64,000 bases of DNA, from contig AP019701.1 in the NCBI GenBank assembly GCA_006738865.1, positions 2,290,001-2,354,000 on the forward strand. Direction: 5' to 3'. The number at the start of each line of letters is the position of its first letter. Position 1 is the stretch's first letter. The notes under the pieces are model-generated. The model was not told the DNA's origin, ran no database searches, and was given only the letters and a program-made list of their open reading frames with translations. The position numbers and the translations under genes are program-made. Positions 1 through 8,168 of this stretch are shown here, piece after piece. The stretch comes from Allostella sp. ATCC 35155. Its GTDB lineage: Bacteria > Pseudomonadota > Alphaproteobacteria > ATCC43930 > Allostellaceae.

Positions 1-2
1 TC

Positions 3-353
3 GGGCTGTTGCTGGCACAGGTGCTGTCGGGGCTGGTCAGCGTCGATATCGACGCCATCGAGTCGGGGCCGCTCGCCCATCTCGTCTCGTTCGACGCCGG
101 CCGACAGGCGGCCGGGTTGCACGGCCTCTTCTTCGACGGGTTGCAGATCGCGGCCGGGCTGCACCTTCTGGCCGTCGCGTACTACATGATCGTCAAGCGG
201 ACCGACCTGATCGGGCCGATGATCACCGGTATCCGGCGCCTGCCGATCACCAATCGCCGCCCGGTTCGCATCGTCAGCCCCTGGATCGCCCTGGTGCTGT
301 TCGCGGTGGTGGCCGGTGCCGTCTGGATTCTCGTGACGCATCCGCCGCGCTGA
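3..353 (+). CDS. Cytochrome b561-type membrane protein, C-terminal part
   Basis: The frame is open from the left edge, so the gene starts upstream; the first TTG at 9 is unlikely to be its start. About 116 residues are visible. They hold a membrane helix with the spaced histidines typical of b-type haem ligands (GLHGLFFDGLQIAAGLHLL), then a basic loop, and a final hydrophobic helix just before the stop. In the cytochrome b561 / hydrogenase cytochrome-b family such proteins carry electrons across the inner membrane with two haems b. The natural electron donor cannot be told because the partner genes are outside the window. The call is family-level, from the His pattern and helix layout. Confidence 0.7.
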   Translation, partial: GLLLAQVLSGLVSVDIDAIESGPLAHLVSFDAGRQAAGLHGLFFDGLQIAAGLHLLAVAYYMIVKRTDLIGPMITGIRRLPITNRRPVRIVSPWIALVLFAVVAGAVWILVTHPPR

Positions 354-406
354 CAAGACCGGCGCTTGTTGCCGCCCATGTGGCGCGCGTATTACGTTCG
401 CGTTCC

Positions 407-2269
407 ATGGGGCCTTCACAGATCGTCAAGCTTTTCGGACTGCTCGCAGTGCCGGCCGTCGCCGTCGCGGCCGGCATTGTGTTCTGGCAGCCGCCGCAAC
501 CACCGGATACGGCGACGGCGCCGCCCTCGACGTCCGAGGCGGCCTCGGCGGCGACAACCGCAACGGGCAGCAGCCCGCCCGCTCCTCCCATGCCGGCGGC
601 TGTTCCGGGACCGACGGCTGCGGTCGTGCCGCCCGCCGCGGCGCTGGCGGCGCCTTCACCGCCCCAGGCTGCTCCTCCTTCGGACGCGGGCCGACTACAG
701 GCGGCCACGACGGCTCCACCCGTCACAGCCGCGCCGCCGGTGCCCGCCGCTGCGGGCCCGGCGGTGCGCTCGGATCGTCCGGCTCCTCCGCTACCTCCAC
801 TTCCTCCGGTGCGGGCAGCGGCGCCTTCGGCGGCCCAGCCGCCTGCAGTCGCGCCTGCACCGATCACGCGACCGCCGCCTCCCGCCGCTCCGGCGCCGGC
901 AGCGGTAGCGCGCGCGCCGGCACCGTCGCCCACCGCCGCTTCTCCCGCCGCACCGTCCTCCGCCGCACCCCCGCCCGCCTCGCCGGCCGCGGCCGCCGCC
1001 CATCGTCGCCCGCCGCAGTTCCCGGACGGCCGCACCGGGCGGCCGCGCCCTCACCAGCCGCGCGGCCCGCCGTCACCGTGTGGGTACAGGTGGGGCGCGG
1101 GTCCGCCGCAGTTGGCTCCGCCGGCGCCACTGGCGCGCACCATGGCGGGTGCGCCGGAAGGCTCGGTCCAGGGGCGCCCGGCAGCAACCGCGGGCGATCC
1201 GGCACGGCAGGGTCCGCCGGCGAGGCCGCCAGGGCAGCAGGATGCTGGGCCTGCGCCGCGGCCGCCAGCACCGGCACTCGCGCTCGCCACCCCGCCGGCG
1301 ATGGACCGGCCCGCCGCAGCCGCCCGCGAGCGGCCCCGTCCCGCCGCAATCAAGCCGAGCTTCGACATCGTCCGCGTCGATCCGCGCGGCTCGGCGGTGA
1401 TGGCGGGGCGCGCCGCGCCCGGCGCGACGGTGACCATCCTCAACGGCGGGCGGAGACTGGGATCGGCGACGGCCAACGCCCGCGGCGAGTGGGTGTTCAT
1501 TCCGGACGGGCCGCTGGCACCCGGATCCCATTCCCTGGCGCTGGAGGCGCAGGTCGGCGGCCAACGCACCGAGAGCGAGCAGGTGGTGGTCGTCGCGGTC
1601 GACCGTCCCGCGCCGGGTCCGGCGGCGGCGCCGCGCGCCGCGCCGCTCGTCGTCCTCAGCAGCCGCAGCGGCGAGACGGCATCGCGGCCGCTCCAACTGC
1701 CCAAGGCGGCAGAGCCGCCATCGCCGTCGGCGGCGGCCGACAACGCCGTCGTCGCCAGCCTGTCGGCGCCGACGCCCGCGGCGGAGCGGCAGGCACTGCC
1801 CCGGCTGCCGGCGGGCGCACCGCCGACGGTCGACGCCATCGATTACGGCCAGGAGGGCGCGGTGCGCTTCAGCGGGCGTTCGGCGCCCGGCGCGACCTTG
1901 CGGCTCTACCTCGACAACAAGCCGATCGGCGAGACGGTGGCCGGCAAGGACCAGGGGTGGCAGCACACGCCGCCCAGCGACGTGCCGCCGGGCAACTACC
2001 AGCTGCGGGTCGATCGCGTCACGCCCGACGGCCGGGTCTCCGGCCGGGTCGCCATTCCCTTCCAGCGCACGACGGTTCCGGTGGCGGAACTCTCCGAGGG
2101 GTCGGTGGTCGTGCAGCCCGGCAACACGCTGTGGCGGATCGCCCGCAACGAGTACGGGCGCGGCATCCGCTACACCGTCATCTTCCGCGCGAACCGCGAG
2201 AACATCCGCAATCCGCACCTCATCTATCCGGGGCAGGTGTTCACGATCCCCCGGCCTGCGCCGGGCTGA
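407..2269 (+). CDS. Membrane-anchored Pro/Ala-rich LysM-domain protein
   Basis: About 620 residues. A short basic N-terminus leads into one membrane helix (LLAVPAVAVAAGIVFW). A very long low-complexity linker rich in Pro, Ala and Arg follows, to about residue 310. Two Ig-like/adhesin-type beta domains come next (PGATVTILNGG and PGATLRLYLDNKPIG mark equivalent strands). The protein ends in a C-terminal LysM module (VVVQPGNTLWRIARNEYG ... LIYPGQVFTIP) that should bind peptidoglycan glycan. Likely role: an inner-membrane protein reaching across the periplasm to the wall. The ATG at 407 gives the cleanest membrane anchor; an in-frame GTG at 380 would add nine residues, and neither has a clear Shine-Dalgarno. 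The stop lies 3 nt from the stop of the convergent gene. Confidence 0.8.
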   Translation: MGPSQIVKLFGLLAVPAVAVAAGIVFWQPPQPPDTATAPPSTSEAASAATTATGSSPPAPPMPAAVPGPTAAVVPPAAALAAPSPPQAAPPSDAGRLQAATTAPPVTAAPPVPAAAGPAVRSDRPAPPLPPLPPVRAAAPSAAQPPAVAPAPITRPPPPAAPAPAAVARAPAPSPTAASPAAPSSAAPPPASPAAAAAHRRPPQFPDGRTGRPRPHQPRGPPSPCGYRWGAGPPQLAPPAPLARTMAGAPEGSVQGRPAATAGDPARQGPPARPPGQQDAGPAPRPPAPALALATPPAMDRPAAAARERPRPAAIKPSFDIVRVDPRGSAVMAGRAAPGATVTILNGGRRLGSATANARGEWVFIPDGPLAPGSHSLALEAQVGGQRTESEQVVVVAVDRPAPGPAAAPRAAPLVVLSSRSGETASRPLQLPKAAEPPSPSAAADNAVVASLSAPTPAAERQALPRLPAGAPPTVDAIDYGQEGAVRFSGRSAPGATLRLYLDNKPIGETVAGKDQGWQHTPPSDVPPGNYQLRVDRVTPDGRVSGRVAIPFQRTTVPVAELSEGSVVVQPGNTLWRIARNEYGRGIRYTVIFRANRENIRNPHLIYPGQVFTIPRPAPG

Positions 2270-2272
2270 GGC

Positions 2273-4363
2273 TCACTCCCGCAGGGCACGCAGATCGGTC
2301 GCGACCCGGCCGATCAGGTCGGGCCAGTCGCCGGCGGCGGCCTGGCGGTAGAGGCGCATCGTCGGATACCAGGGGCTGTCGCGGCGCTCGCGGAGCCAGT
2401 ACCAGAACAGGGCCTTGCCTCTCGGCAGCATGGTCCAGGTCGGCACGCCGAGGGCGGCCGACAGGTGGGCGCCGGTGTTGCTGATCGAAATCACGAGGTC
2501 GAGCGCGGCGATCTGTGCCGCGGCCGCGTCGAGATCGCGGATCGGGTCGATGGCGGGATCGACCAGGATGTCGATGGCGGCCTTTTGCAAAACGTCCCGG
2601 ACCTCGCTGCGATGGTCGCCATACTGCACGCTGACGAAGCGGCAGCCGGGCGCGCGCAGGATGGGGGTCCAGCTGTCGAGCGGCAGGCTCTTCTCGTCGC
2701 CGATGGTCGGGTGACGGCTGTTCCAGGAGAGGCCGACCAGCATCCGCCCGTCATGATAGCGCTGCCGCAGATCGCGGCCACGGGCGGCATCGGGGAGCAG
2801 ATGGGCGATCGGCTGCCGCGGCAGACCGTCTGCCGTCTCATGCATCCGGCCGAGCAGGCTGCCGGTCGGGCATTGAAGATCCGCGGCCGCCGCGGCCGGG
2901 TCGGGCGGATCGGCGCGCGGCACCACCGTCGCCGTCGGAAACGACCGGGCGAAGAGGGGCACCAGCCGCGGGTCGCATTCCACCACGACCGCCCCGCCCG
3001 CCGCCGTCAGTTCGAGGATCAGGCGGGAATACATGATCTCGTCGCCGGGTCCATGATCCCCCCAGACGAGGAGGCTGCGGCCGGTGAGCGGGCTGCCGTC
3101 CCACAGGGGCTGGCGATGCGGCCGGCTCCACTTGTCGAACCGGGGCAGGCGCCAGCGCCGGTCGAACCCCGCCTGCCCCTCGCGGAACCGCCCCTGGGAG
3201 AGCTGCAGCCAGCCGAGGCTGAACTCGGCCTCGGCGAAGCCGGGGCGGGCGGCGATGGCTTCCCGGAAGCGAAGTTCGGCGGCGGCCGGATCGTCCACGA
3301 CCTCGGCGACGGTGCCGGCGACGTGCAGGGCATCGGCGTTGCGGGGGGCGAGTTCGACCGCGCGGGCGGCCAGGGTCCTGGCGCTCTCGACCTCGCCCAG
3401 TTCCATCAGCACCAGGGCGAGATTCGCCGTGGCCTGGGCATCGTCCGGGGCCGCCGCCAGCACATGGCGGTAGGCGTCGGCGGCCTCGGTCCGCCGCTCG
3501 AGGATGCGCAGCGCGTTGCCGGCATGCAGCCAGGCTTCGTGGTGGGCGGGCTCCCTGGCGAGCGCGTCCTGCGCGGCGGCGAGGGCCGCCTCGGCCCGGC
3601 CGGCATCGAGCAGCGTCGCCGACAGCGCGACCGGCAGGCGGGGGGAGGCGGGCACGGCCGCAACCCCTTCCTCGGCGGCGAGCACGGCCGCGTCGCGGCG
3701 GCCGACCGCACGCAGACAGGCGATCAGCGCCAGGCGCAGATCCTCGCGCTCGGGCGCCCGTTCGATCGCCTCGCGATAGGCCTGGGCCGCGGCCTCGATC
3801 CGGCCGTCGAGCCGCAGCGTCGCGGCATGGTTGGCGCGATATTCGACCCGGTCGGGCTCCAGCGCGATCGCCTGTCGGATGGCAGCCGCGGCATCGTCGT
3901 TCCGACCTCGGCCGCGCAGGAAGATGCCGAGGTTGTTGTGCAGGGCCGCGTCGTCCGGCGCCAGGTCCAGCGCCCGCCGATAGGCCGCCTCGGCCGCGTC
4001 GGGATGGCCCAGCCGCTCCGCGATGATGGCACGGCGGCGCCAGGCGACGACATTGTCCGGATCGCCCGCGAGGGCTTCGTCGATCAGCTTCGCCGCGCCG
4101 GGGAGGTCCGACTGCAGCAGCCGTACGGCGGCGCGGTCCGACAGTCCGTCGGGGGAGAGCGGCGCCAATCCTTCGGCCCGCTGCAGGGCGGCCTCGGCGT
4201 CGGCCGGTCGCCGCAGCGCGATCATGGCCTTGGCCAGCAGCAGCCAGCCCTCTGCCGCCTCCGGTCGCTGTGCGGTTGCGGCTTGCGCCAGGGCGGCTGC
4301 AGCCGCGTTCCGCCCCTGGGCGAGCAGCCGGCGGATCTCCGCCGTATCGGCGGGCGCGCTCAT
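2273..4363 (-). CDS. TPR-repeat protein with C-terminal glycosyltransferase-like domain
   Basis: About 696 residues. Roughly the first 430 are tandem tetratricopeptide repeats with the usual spacing of A, Y and P residues (for example AAEAAYRRALDLAPDDAALHN). The rest is a glycosyltransferase-like fold related to GT9/GT41 proteins, with the signature WGDHGPGDEIMYSRL, a nucleotide-sugar-type segment VGLSWNSR and the late motif ISISNTGAHLSAALGVPTW. Many alphaproteobacteria carry this TPR plus GT arrangement; the acceptor is usually unknown. Start chosen at ATG 4363 because it overlaps the stop of the RraA-like gene as ATGA, implying translational coupling; the frame is open further upstream but that stretch is Arg-rich and non-coding in character. 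It is the last gene of the tct operon. Confidence 0.82.
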   Translation of the reverse strand: MSAPADTAEIRRLLAQGRNAAAAALAQAATAQRPEAAEGWLLLAKAMIALRRPADAEAALQRAEGLAPLSPDGLSDRAAVRLLQSDLPGAAKLIDEALAGDPDNVVAWRRRAIIAERLGHPDAAEAAYRRALDLAPDDAALHNNLGIFLRGRGRNDDAAAAIRQAIALEPDRVEYRANHAATLRLDGRIEAAAQAYREAIERAPEREDLRLALIACLRAVGRRDAAVLAAEEGVAAVPASPRLPVALSATLLDAGRAEAALAAAQDALAREPAHHEAWLHAGNALRILERRTEAADAYRHVLAAAPDDAQATANLALVLMELGEVESARTLAARAVELAPRNADALHVAGTVAEVVDDPAAAELRFREAIAARPGFAEAEFSLGWLQLSQGRFREGQAGFDRRWRLPRFDKWSRPHRQPLWDGSPLTGRSLLVWGDHGPGDEIMYSRLILELTAAGGAVVVECDPRLVPLFARSFPTATVVPRADPPDPAAAAADLQCPTGSLLGRMHETADGLPRQPIAHLLPDAARGRDLRQRYHDGRMLVGLSWNSRHPTIGDEKSLPLDSWTPILRAPGCRFVSVQYGDHRSEVRDVLQKAAIDILVDPAIDPIRDLDAAAAQIAALDLVISISNTGAHLSAALGVPTWTMLPRGKALFWYWLRERRDSPWYPTMRLYRQAAAGDWPDLIGRVATDLRALRE

Positions 4364-5025
4364 AGGATGCCGTGGCGCGCGAAGACGTCGGCGAGCTTGT
4401 GCCCGGCCTGGAGTTCCTCCCGGGTGCGATCCTCGCCCTCGACTTTCTCCAGCGCGAGTTCCAGGCATCGCCGCTCGATCTCGACCGGCACGACCACGAT
4501 GCCGTCGCCGTCGCCGAAGACGAGGTCGCCGGACCGCACATGGACGCCGCCGCAGAGCACCGGGACGTCGATGGCGATGACCTTGCCGCGGCCCTTCGAG
4601 TCGAGCGGCCCGATGCCGCCGTGGAATACCGGGAACTTCATGGCCCGGATCTGCCGGATGTCGCGGACCAGCCCGTCGGTGACGCATCCGGCGCCGCCGC
4701 GGGCGACGGAGGCGGTCGTCAGCAGCTCGCCCCAGGGCGCAATGCGCGGGCTGCCCTGGCACGCCAGCACCGGCACTTCCCCCGGTGCCAGATCGTCGAT
4801 GAGCGCGATCTCGAGCGCGTAGGGGTTCTCGCCCGGCTCGACCGAGTAGACTTCGGCATAGAGCCCGGTCCGCGCCCGGCCGAACAGGACGAGATCCTCG
4901 TCCAGCGGCCGGATTCCGGGACGGAACGCCTGGTCCCGGTGCCCCATGCCGTCCAGGGTGTCGGACAGCACGGCGGTGAACAGCCGCTCGCGCGCCCGTG
5001 CGAGCAGGGTGTCGTCGGCACGCAT
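4360..5025 (-). CDS. RraA-like / 4-hydroxy-4-methyl-2-oxoglutarate aldolase family protein
   Basis: 221 residues, the usual size for the family. The diagnostic block WGELLTTASVARGGAGCVTD plus the following GLVRDI (residues about 98-123) carries the Arg-Asp pair (R121, D122) that in HMG/CHA aldolases binds substrate and the divalent metal. Those enzymes split 4-carboxy-4-hydroxy-2-oxoadipate or 4-hydroxy-4-methyl-2-oxoglutarate to pyruvate plus an oxo-acid in aromatic meta-cleavage routes. The same fold also includes RraA, the RNase E inhibitor. Location 35 nt downstream of a tricarboxylate-type transporter favours a catabolic lyase over RNase regulation. The substrate is inference. Confidence 0.78.
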   Translation of the reverse strand: MRADDTLLARARERLFTAVLSDTLDGMGHRDQAFRPGIRPLDEDLVLFGRARTGLYAEVYSVEPGENPYALEIALIDDLAPGEVPVLACQGSPRIAPWGELLTTASVARGGAGCVTDGLVRDIRQIRAMKFPVFHGGIGPLDSKGRGKVIAIDVPVLCGGVHVRSGDLVFGDGDGIVVVPVEIERRCLELALEKVEGEDRTREELQAGHKLADVFARHGIL

Positions 5026-5060
5026 CGGTCGGGTTCTCCGGGTCGGGGATCAGGGACGAT

Positions 5061-6554
5061 TCAGCTCGCGGGAGCCTGCCACCGACGCATGGTTCGTATC
5101 AACAACGGTGCGAACCAGACCAGCAGCGTGACGGCCCCGAGCGTGCCGGCGATCGGGCGCTCGAACAGGCCCCAGATGTTGCCGTCGGACTTGATCATCG
5201 AGCTGACGAAGGTGTCCTCCAGCAGCGCACCCAGGACGAGGCCGAGGATCGCCGGCGCGACCGGAATTCCGTTGCTCTCCATCAGGTAGCCGACAATGCC
5301 GAACACGAGCATCAGCCCGACGCCGAAGGCGGTGTTGTTGATGGCGAAGGAACCGACGATGCAGAACAGCAGGATGATCGGCATCAGCACCGATCGCGGC
5401 ATCCGCAGGATCTGCTTGGCCGCCTTGATCGCCGCCCATCCGAACGGCAGCATCATGAGGTTGGCGATGAAGAAGACGATGAACACCGCATAGAGCTGCG
5501 GCGCGTTGTTCATGAAGACGGTCGGCCCGGGGTTCATGCCCTTCATGTAGAGCACGCCGATGACGATCGCGGTGATCGAATCGCCGGGAATCCCGAAGAC
5601 CAGCGCCGGAATCCAGGCGCCGCTGACCGCGGCGTTGTTGGCGGCGCCGCTCTCGACGATGCCCTCGGGATGTCCGGTGCCGAACTTCTCGGGCTCCTTC
5701 GAGAGTTTCTTGCTCATGGCGTAGGCGATCCAGGCCGCGATGTCGGCACCGGCACCGGGCAGGGCACCGATCAGGGTGCCGAGCACGCTGCCGCGGAGCA
5801 GCTGGCGGCGGTAGGTCACCATCATCCGGCCCATGCCCGTGAAGACGTTGCCGATATTGTTCTGGACGTGGAACGGGGCGGCGCCGGGCGATGCCGCCCA
5901 GCGGATGATCTCGGACACGGCGAACATGCCGATCATCGTCGGGATGAAGCTGACGCTGCCGAGCAACTCGATCGATCCGAAGGTGAGCCGCGGGTATCCG
6001 GCCGGATTGTCGAGCCCGACCAGCGAGACGGACAGGCCGAGGAAGAGCGAGATCAGTCCCTTGACCGGATCGCCGGTCGAGATGAAGACCGCACAGGTGA
6101 GGCCGAGGCAGACCAGCCAGAAATACTCGAAGCTGGAAAAGCGCAGCGCGACCTCGGCCAGCGCCGGCGCCGCCAGCACGAGCACGATCGAGCCGAAGAT
6201 GCCGCCGAGCGCCGAGAAAACCAGACCCGCGCCGAGGGCCTGCTCAGCCTGTCCCTTGCGGGTCATGGCGTAGGCTTCGTCGGTGTAGGCCGCCGAGGCC
6301 GGGGTGCCGGGGATGCGGACGAGGCATCCCGGAATGTCGCCGGAGAAGATCGCCATGGCGGTGGCGGTGACGATGGCGGCGATCGCCGGCACCGGTTCCA
6401 TGAAGAAGGTGACCGGTACCAGCAGCGCCGTCGCCATGGTCGCGGTCAGGCCGGGGACGGCGCCGACGAAGAGCCCGAAGGCGGCCGATCCGGCGATGAC
6501 GAGAAGGACGTAGGGGTCGAGGACGAGGCCGAAGGCCGTCAGCAGCGCATCCAT
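5061..6554 (-). CDS. tctA: Tripartite tricarboxylate transporter, large permease TctA
   Basis: 497 residues, with about 12 membrane segments. The two halves each carry the family glycine-proline motif: GAVPGLTATMATALLVP near residue 32 and GALPGAGADIAAWIAYAMSKK near residue 262. This is the large membrane subunit of a TTT-family secondary importer that moves a carboxylate delivered by the periplasmic TctC protein, driven by an ion gradient. It starts 7 nt after tctB ends, so the two are co-transcribed and probably coupled. The exact carboxylate cannot be read from sequence; the RraA/HMG-aldolase-like neighbour suggests a di- or tricarboxylate or an aromatic-derived oxo-acid. Confidence 0.95.
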   Translation of the reverse strand: MDALLTAFGLVLDPYVLLVIAGSAAFGLFVGAVPGLTATMATALLVPVTFFMEPVPAIAAIVTATAMAIFSGDIPGCLVRIPGTPASAAYTDEAYAMTRKGQAEQALGAGLVFSALGGIFGSIVLVLAAPALAEVALRFSSFEYFWLVCLGLTCAVFISTGDPVKGLISLFLGLSVSLVGLDNPAGYPRLTFGSIELLGSVSFIPTMIGMFAVSEIIRWAASPGAAPFHVQNNIGNVFTGMGRMMVTYRRQLLRGSVLGTLIGALPGAGADIAAWIAYAMSKKLSKEPEKFGTGHPEGIVESGAANNAAVSGAWIPALVFGIPGDSITAIVIGVLYMKGMNPGPTVFMNNAPQLYAVFIVFFIANLMMLPFGWAAIKAAKQILRMPRSVLMPIILLFCIVGSFAINNTAFGVGLMLVFGIVGYLMESNGIPVAPAILGLVLGALLEDTFVSSMIKSDGNIWGLFERPIAGTLGAVTLLVWFAPLLIRTMRRWQAPAS

Positions 6555-6561
6555 GCCGGCG

Positions 6562-7035
6562 TCACCAGGAGAAGGGGGTGAGGAGGCCCCAGGGCAGCGG
6601 CACCCGCAGGAGCTTGTAGAACGCGAAGTGGACGAGCAGCGAGGCGACGACGGCGATGGTGATGGCGCTGAACCACCGCACGCCCTGGCTGCGGAACAGC
6701 ACGAGCAGCATCAGCGGCGCGACGATGAGGAAACCCAGTTCGTCGGCGGCCAGCAGATAGAACAGGATGCCGCCGAGGACGGCGGCCACGCCGGCGAGGC
6801 CGCGGCGATCCCGCAGCCCGGTATCGAGCTCCATGAGGCCGGTGCCCCGGCCCGCCGCCATGCCGCGGGCGATCAGGACGAGCGAAGTCAGTCCCATGCC
6901 GGCGCCGACGATGGTGGGGAAGAAGCCCGGCCCGAAGTCCTGGCCGGGCATCGCCGGCAGGCTTCGGGCATAGGCGACGAGGGCCAGTGCTCCGATCAGG
7001 AGCACCAGCCCCACGATACCGTCGTGGAAGCGCAA
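6562..7035 (-). CDS. tctB: Tripartite tricarboxylate transporter, small permease TctB
   Basis: 157 residues with four predicted membrane helices, the normal build of TctB, the small poorly conserved permease subunit. The conserved N-terminal block contains PGQDFGPGFFPTIVGAGMG, typical of the family. The reading frame offers only a TTG start (at 7035), 7 nt after the tctC stop, so translation is probably coupled to tctC. The gene lies exactly between tctC and tctA, which fixes the assignment even though the sequence itself is weakly conserved. Confidence 0.88.
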   Translation of the reverse strand: MRFHDGIVGLVLLIGALALVAYARSLPAMPGQDFGPGFFPTIVGAGMGLTSLVLIARGMAAGRGTGLMELDTGLRDRRGLAGVAAVLGGILFYLLAADELGFLIVAPLMLLVLFRSQGVRWFSAITIAVVASLLVHFAFYKLLRVPLPWGLLTPFSW

Positions 7036-7042
7036 GGGTGCG

Positions 7043-8008
7043 CTACTTCGCGATGCCGACCGCCTTCATGACGTCGCCGAGCGCGGTGTTGGACTTGGTC
7101 AGGAATGCCGTCGCCTCGGCACCCTCCGCCCAGAACACGCCGAAGCCCTGCTTGGCCATGAAGTCGCGGAACTCCTTGCTGCCATGGATCTTCTTGAGCG
7201 CCGGCAGGAGCTTGTCGGTGACCTCCTTGGGCAGCCCCTTGGGGCCGACGACGGCGCGCCACGCCGCCATCGTCCAGTCGGAGCCAGTGGCCTCCTTCAG
7301 CGTCGGCACGTCCGGATAGACCGGGTTGCGCTTGCCATCCATGATCACGAGCGAGCGCACCTTGCCGGCATCGAGCATGGCGCGGGCCTCGGGAATGGAG
7401 CAGGGGACGACCTGGACGCCGCCGGCGACCATGTCCTGCAAGCCCGACGCCGCACCCTGGCTCGGGACCCACGGGGCCGCCGCGGGATCGATCCCGGCGT
7501 CCTTGAGCATACCGGCGATGGCGAGATGCCAGATGCCGCCCTGGCCGGTGCCCGAAGCCTTCAGCTTGCCGGGATTGGCCTTGATCGCATCCAGCAGGTC
7601 CTTGATGGACTTGTAGGGGGCGTCGGCCGCGACCTGGACGCCGGCCGGGTCGATATTGTAGATAGCGATCGGCGTATAGTTCTCGTGGGTGAGCTTCGTC
7701 AGCCCCTGCCAGTGCATCATGTTGATTTCGACGGTCATGATGCCGAGCGTGTAGCCGTCGGGGGACGCCGTCGCGATGGCGGTATGTCCGACGACGCCGC
7801 TGCCGCCGGTCCGGTTCACGACGTTGACGGGCTGGCCCAGCTCCTTCTCGAGCAGGCTGCCGATGACGCGGGCGGTCGCATCGGTGCCGCCGCCGGCGCC
7901 CCACGGCACGACCATGGTGATCGGCCGGGTCGGCCATGCGGCCGCGGTGCCGGCGAATGCCACCATCGCCGCACCGGCGGCGAGCGCGAACAGGGATCTG
8001 CGGTTCAT
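7043..8008 (-). CDS. tctC: Tripartite tricarboxylate transporter substrate-binding protein (TctC/Bug)
   Basis: 321 residues. A Sec signal peptide (about residues 1-24) is followed by the Bug-family opening WPTRPITMVVPWGAGGGTDA and the later VNRTGGSGVVGH motif, which in solved family members contact the ligand carboxylates through main-chain amides and water. It is periplasmic and captures the carboxylate for TctAB. A strong Shine-Dalgarno (GGAGGAG) lies about 7 nt before the ATG. It is the first gene of the tctC-tctB-tctA-rraA-TPR operon. Alphaproteobacteria often carry many orphan Bug proteins; here the complete transporter is present. Confidence 0.94.
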   Translation of the reverse strand: MNRRSLFALAAGAAMVAFAGTAAAWPTRPITMVVPWGAGGGTDATARVIGSLLEKELGQPVNVVNRTGGSGVVGHTAIATASPDGYTLGIMTVEINMMHWQGLTKLTHENYTPIAIYNIDPAGVQVAADAPYKSIKDLLDAIKANPGKLKASGTGQGGIWHLAIAGMLKDAGIDPAAAPWVPSQGAASGLQDMVAGGVQVVPCSIPEARAMLDAGKVRSLVIMDGKRNPVYPDVPTLKEATGSDWTMAAWRAVVGPKGLPKEVTDKLLPALKKIHGSKEFRDFMAKQGFGVFWAEGAEATAFLTKSNTALGDVMKAVGIAK

Positions 8009-8052
8009 TCGGGGTCTCCTCCAGTTGTTCGGGCCTTGAGCGATTCAATGCC

Positions 8053-8065
8053 CGCAATTGTTGCG
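8053..8065. promoter_or_regulatory. Candidate operator of the tct operon, CGCAA-N3-TTGCG
   Basis: A perfect 5-bp dyad with a 3-nt centre lies between the proposed tct promoter and the tctC start. Its place, at or just after the expected transcription start, suits a repressor site. No regulator gene sits next to it, so the cognate protein is unknown. Confidence 0.35.
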
Positions 8066-8070
8066 CGAGA

Positions 8071-8099
8071 CCCTAACAGCACGTCGCCCGGGCGGGCAA
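8071..8099 (-). promoter_or_regulatory. Candidate promoter of the tctC operon
   Basis: On the minus strand TTGCCC (8094-8099) and TTAGGG (8071-8076) are separated by 17 nt, about 63 nt upstream of the tctC start. The fit to a housekeeping sigma-70 promoter is fair at -35 and weak at -10. Called from sequence alone. Confidence 0.35.
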
Positions 8100-8168
8100 C
8101 GCTGCACGAACGATAGAAGCCGAAGCCGCGGCGCGTCCGCCGGCAGACCGGCCGGACGAGGTGAAACG

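Noticed and set aside
500-1000. GCC-rich repeats as a possible expansion or recombination site
   Set aside because: They encode in-frame Pro/Ala low complexity of the LysM protein and show no exact unit repetition.
1078-2484. A 468-codon open frame within the LysM gene in another frame
   Set aside because: The frame at 407-2269 encodes recognisable Ig-like and LysM domains; the other gives Gly/Arg/Ala noise.
2465-4822. A 785-codon open frame on the plus strand opposite the TPR-glycosyltransferase
   Set aside because: It is the antisense shadow of a GC-rich coding region; no domain, signal or ribosome site, and Gly/Arg/Gln-rich composition.
4998-6581. Long plus-strand open frame opposite tctA, rich in Asp, His and Arg
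   Set aside because: Composition is that of a reverse-complement shadow; tctA on the other strand is a clear membrane protein.
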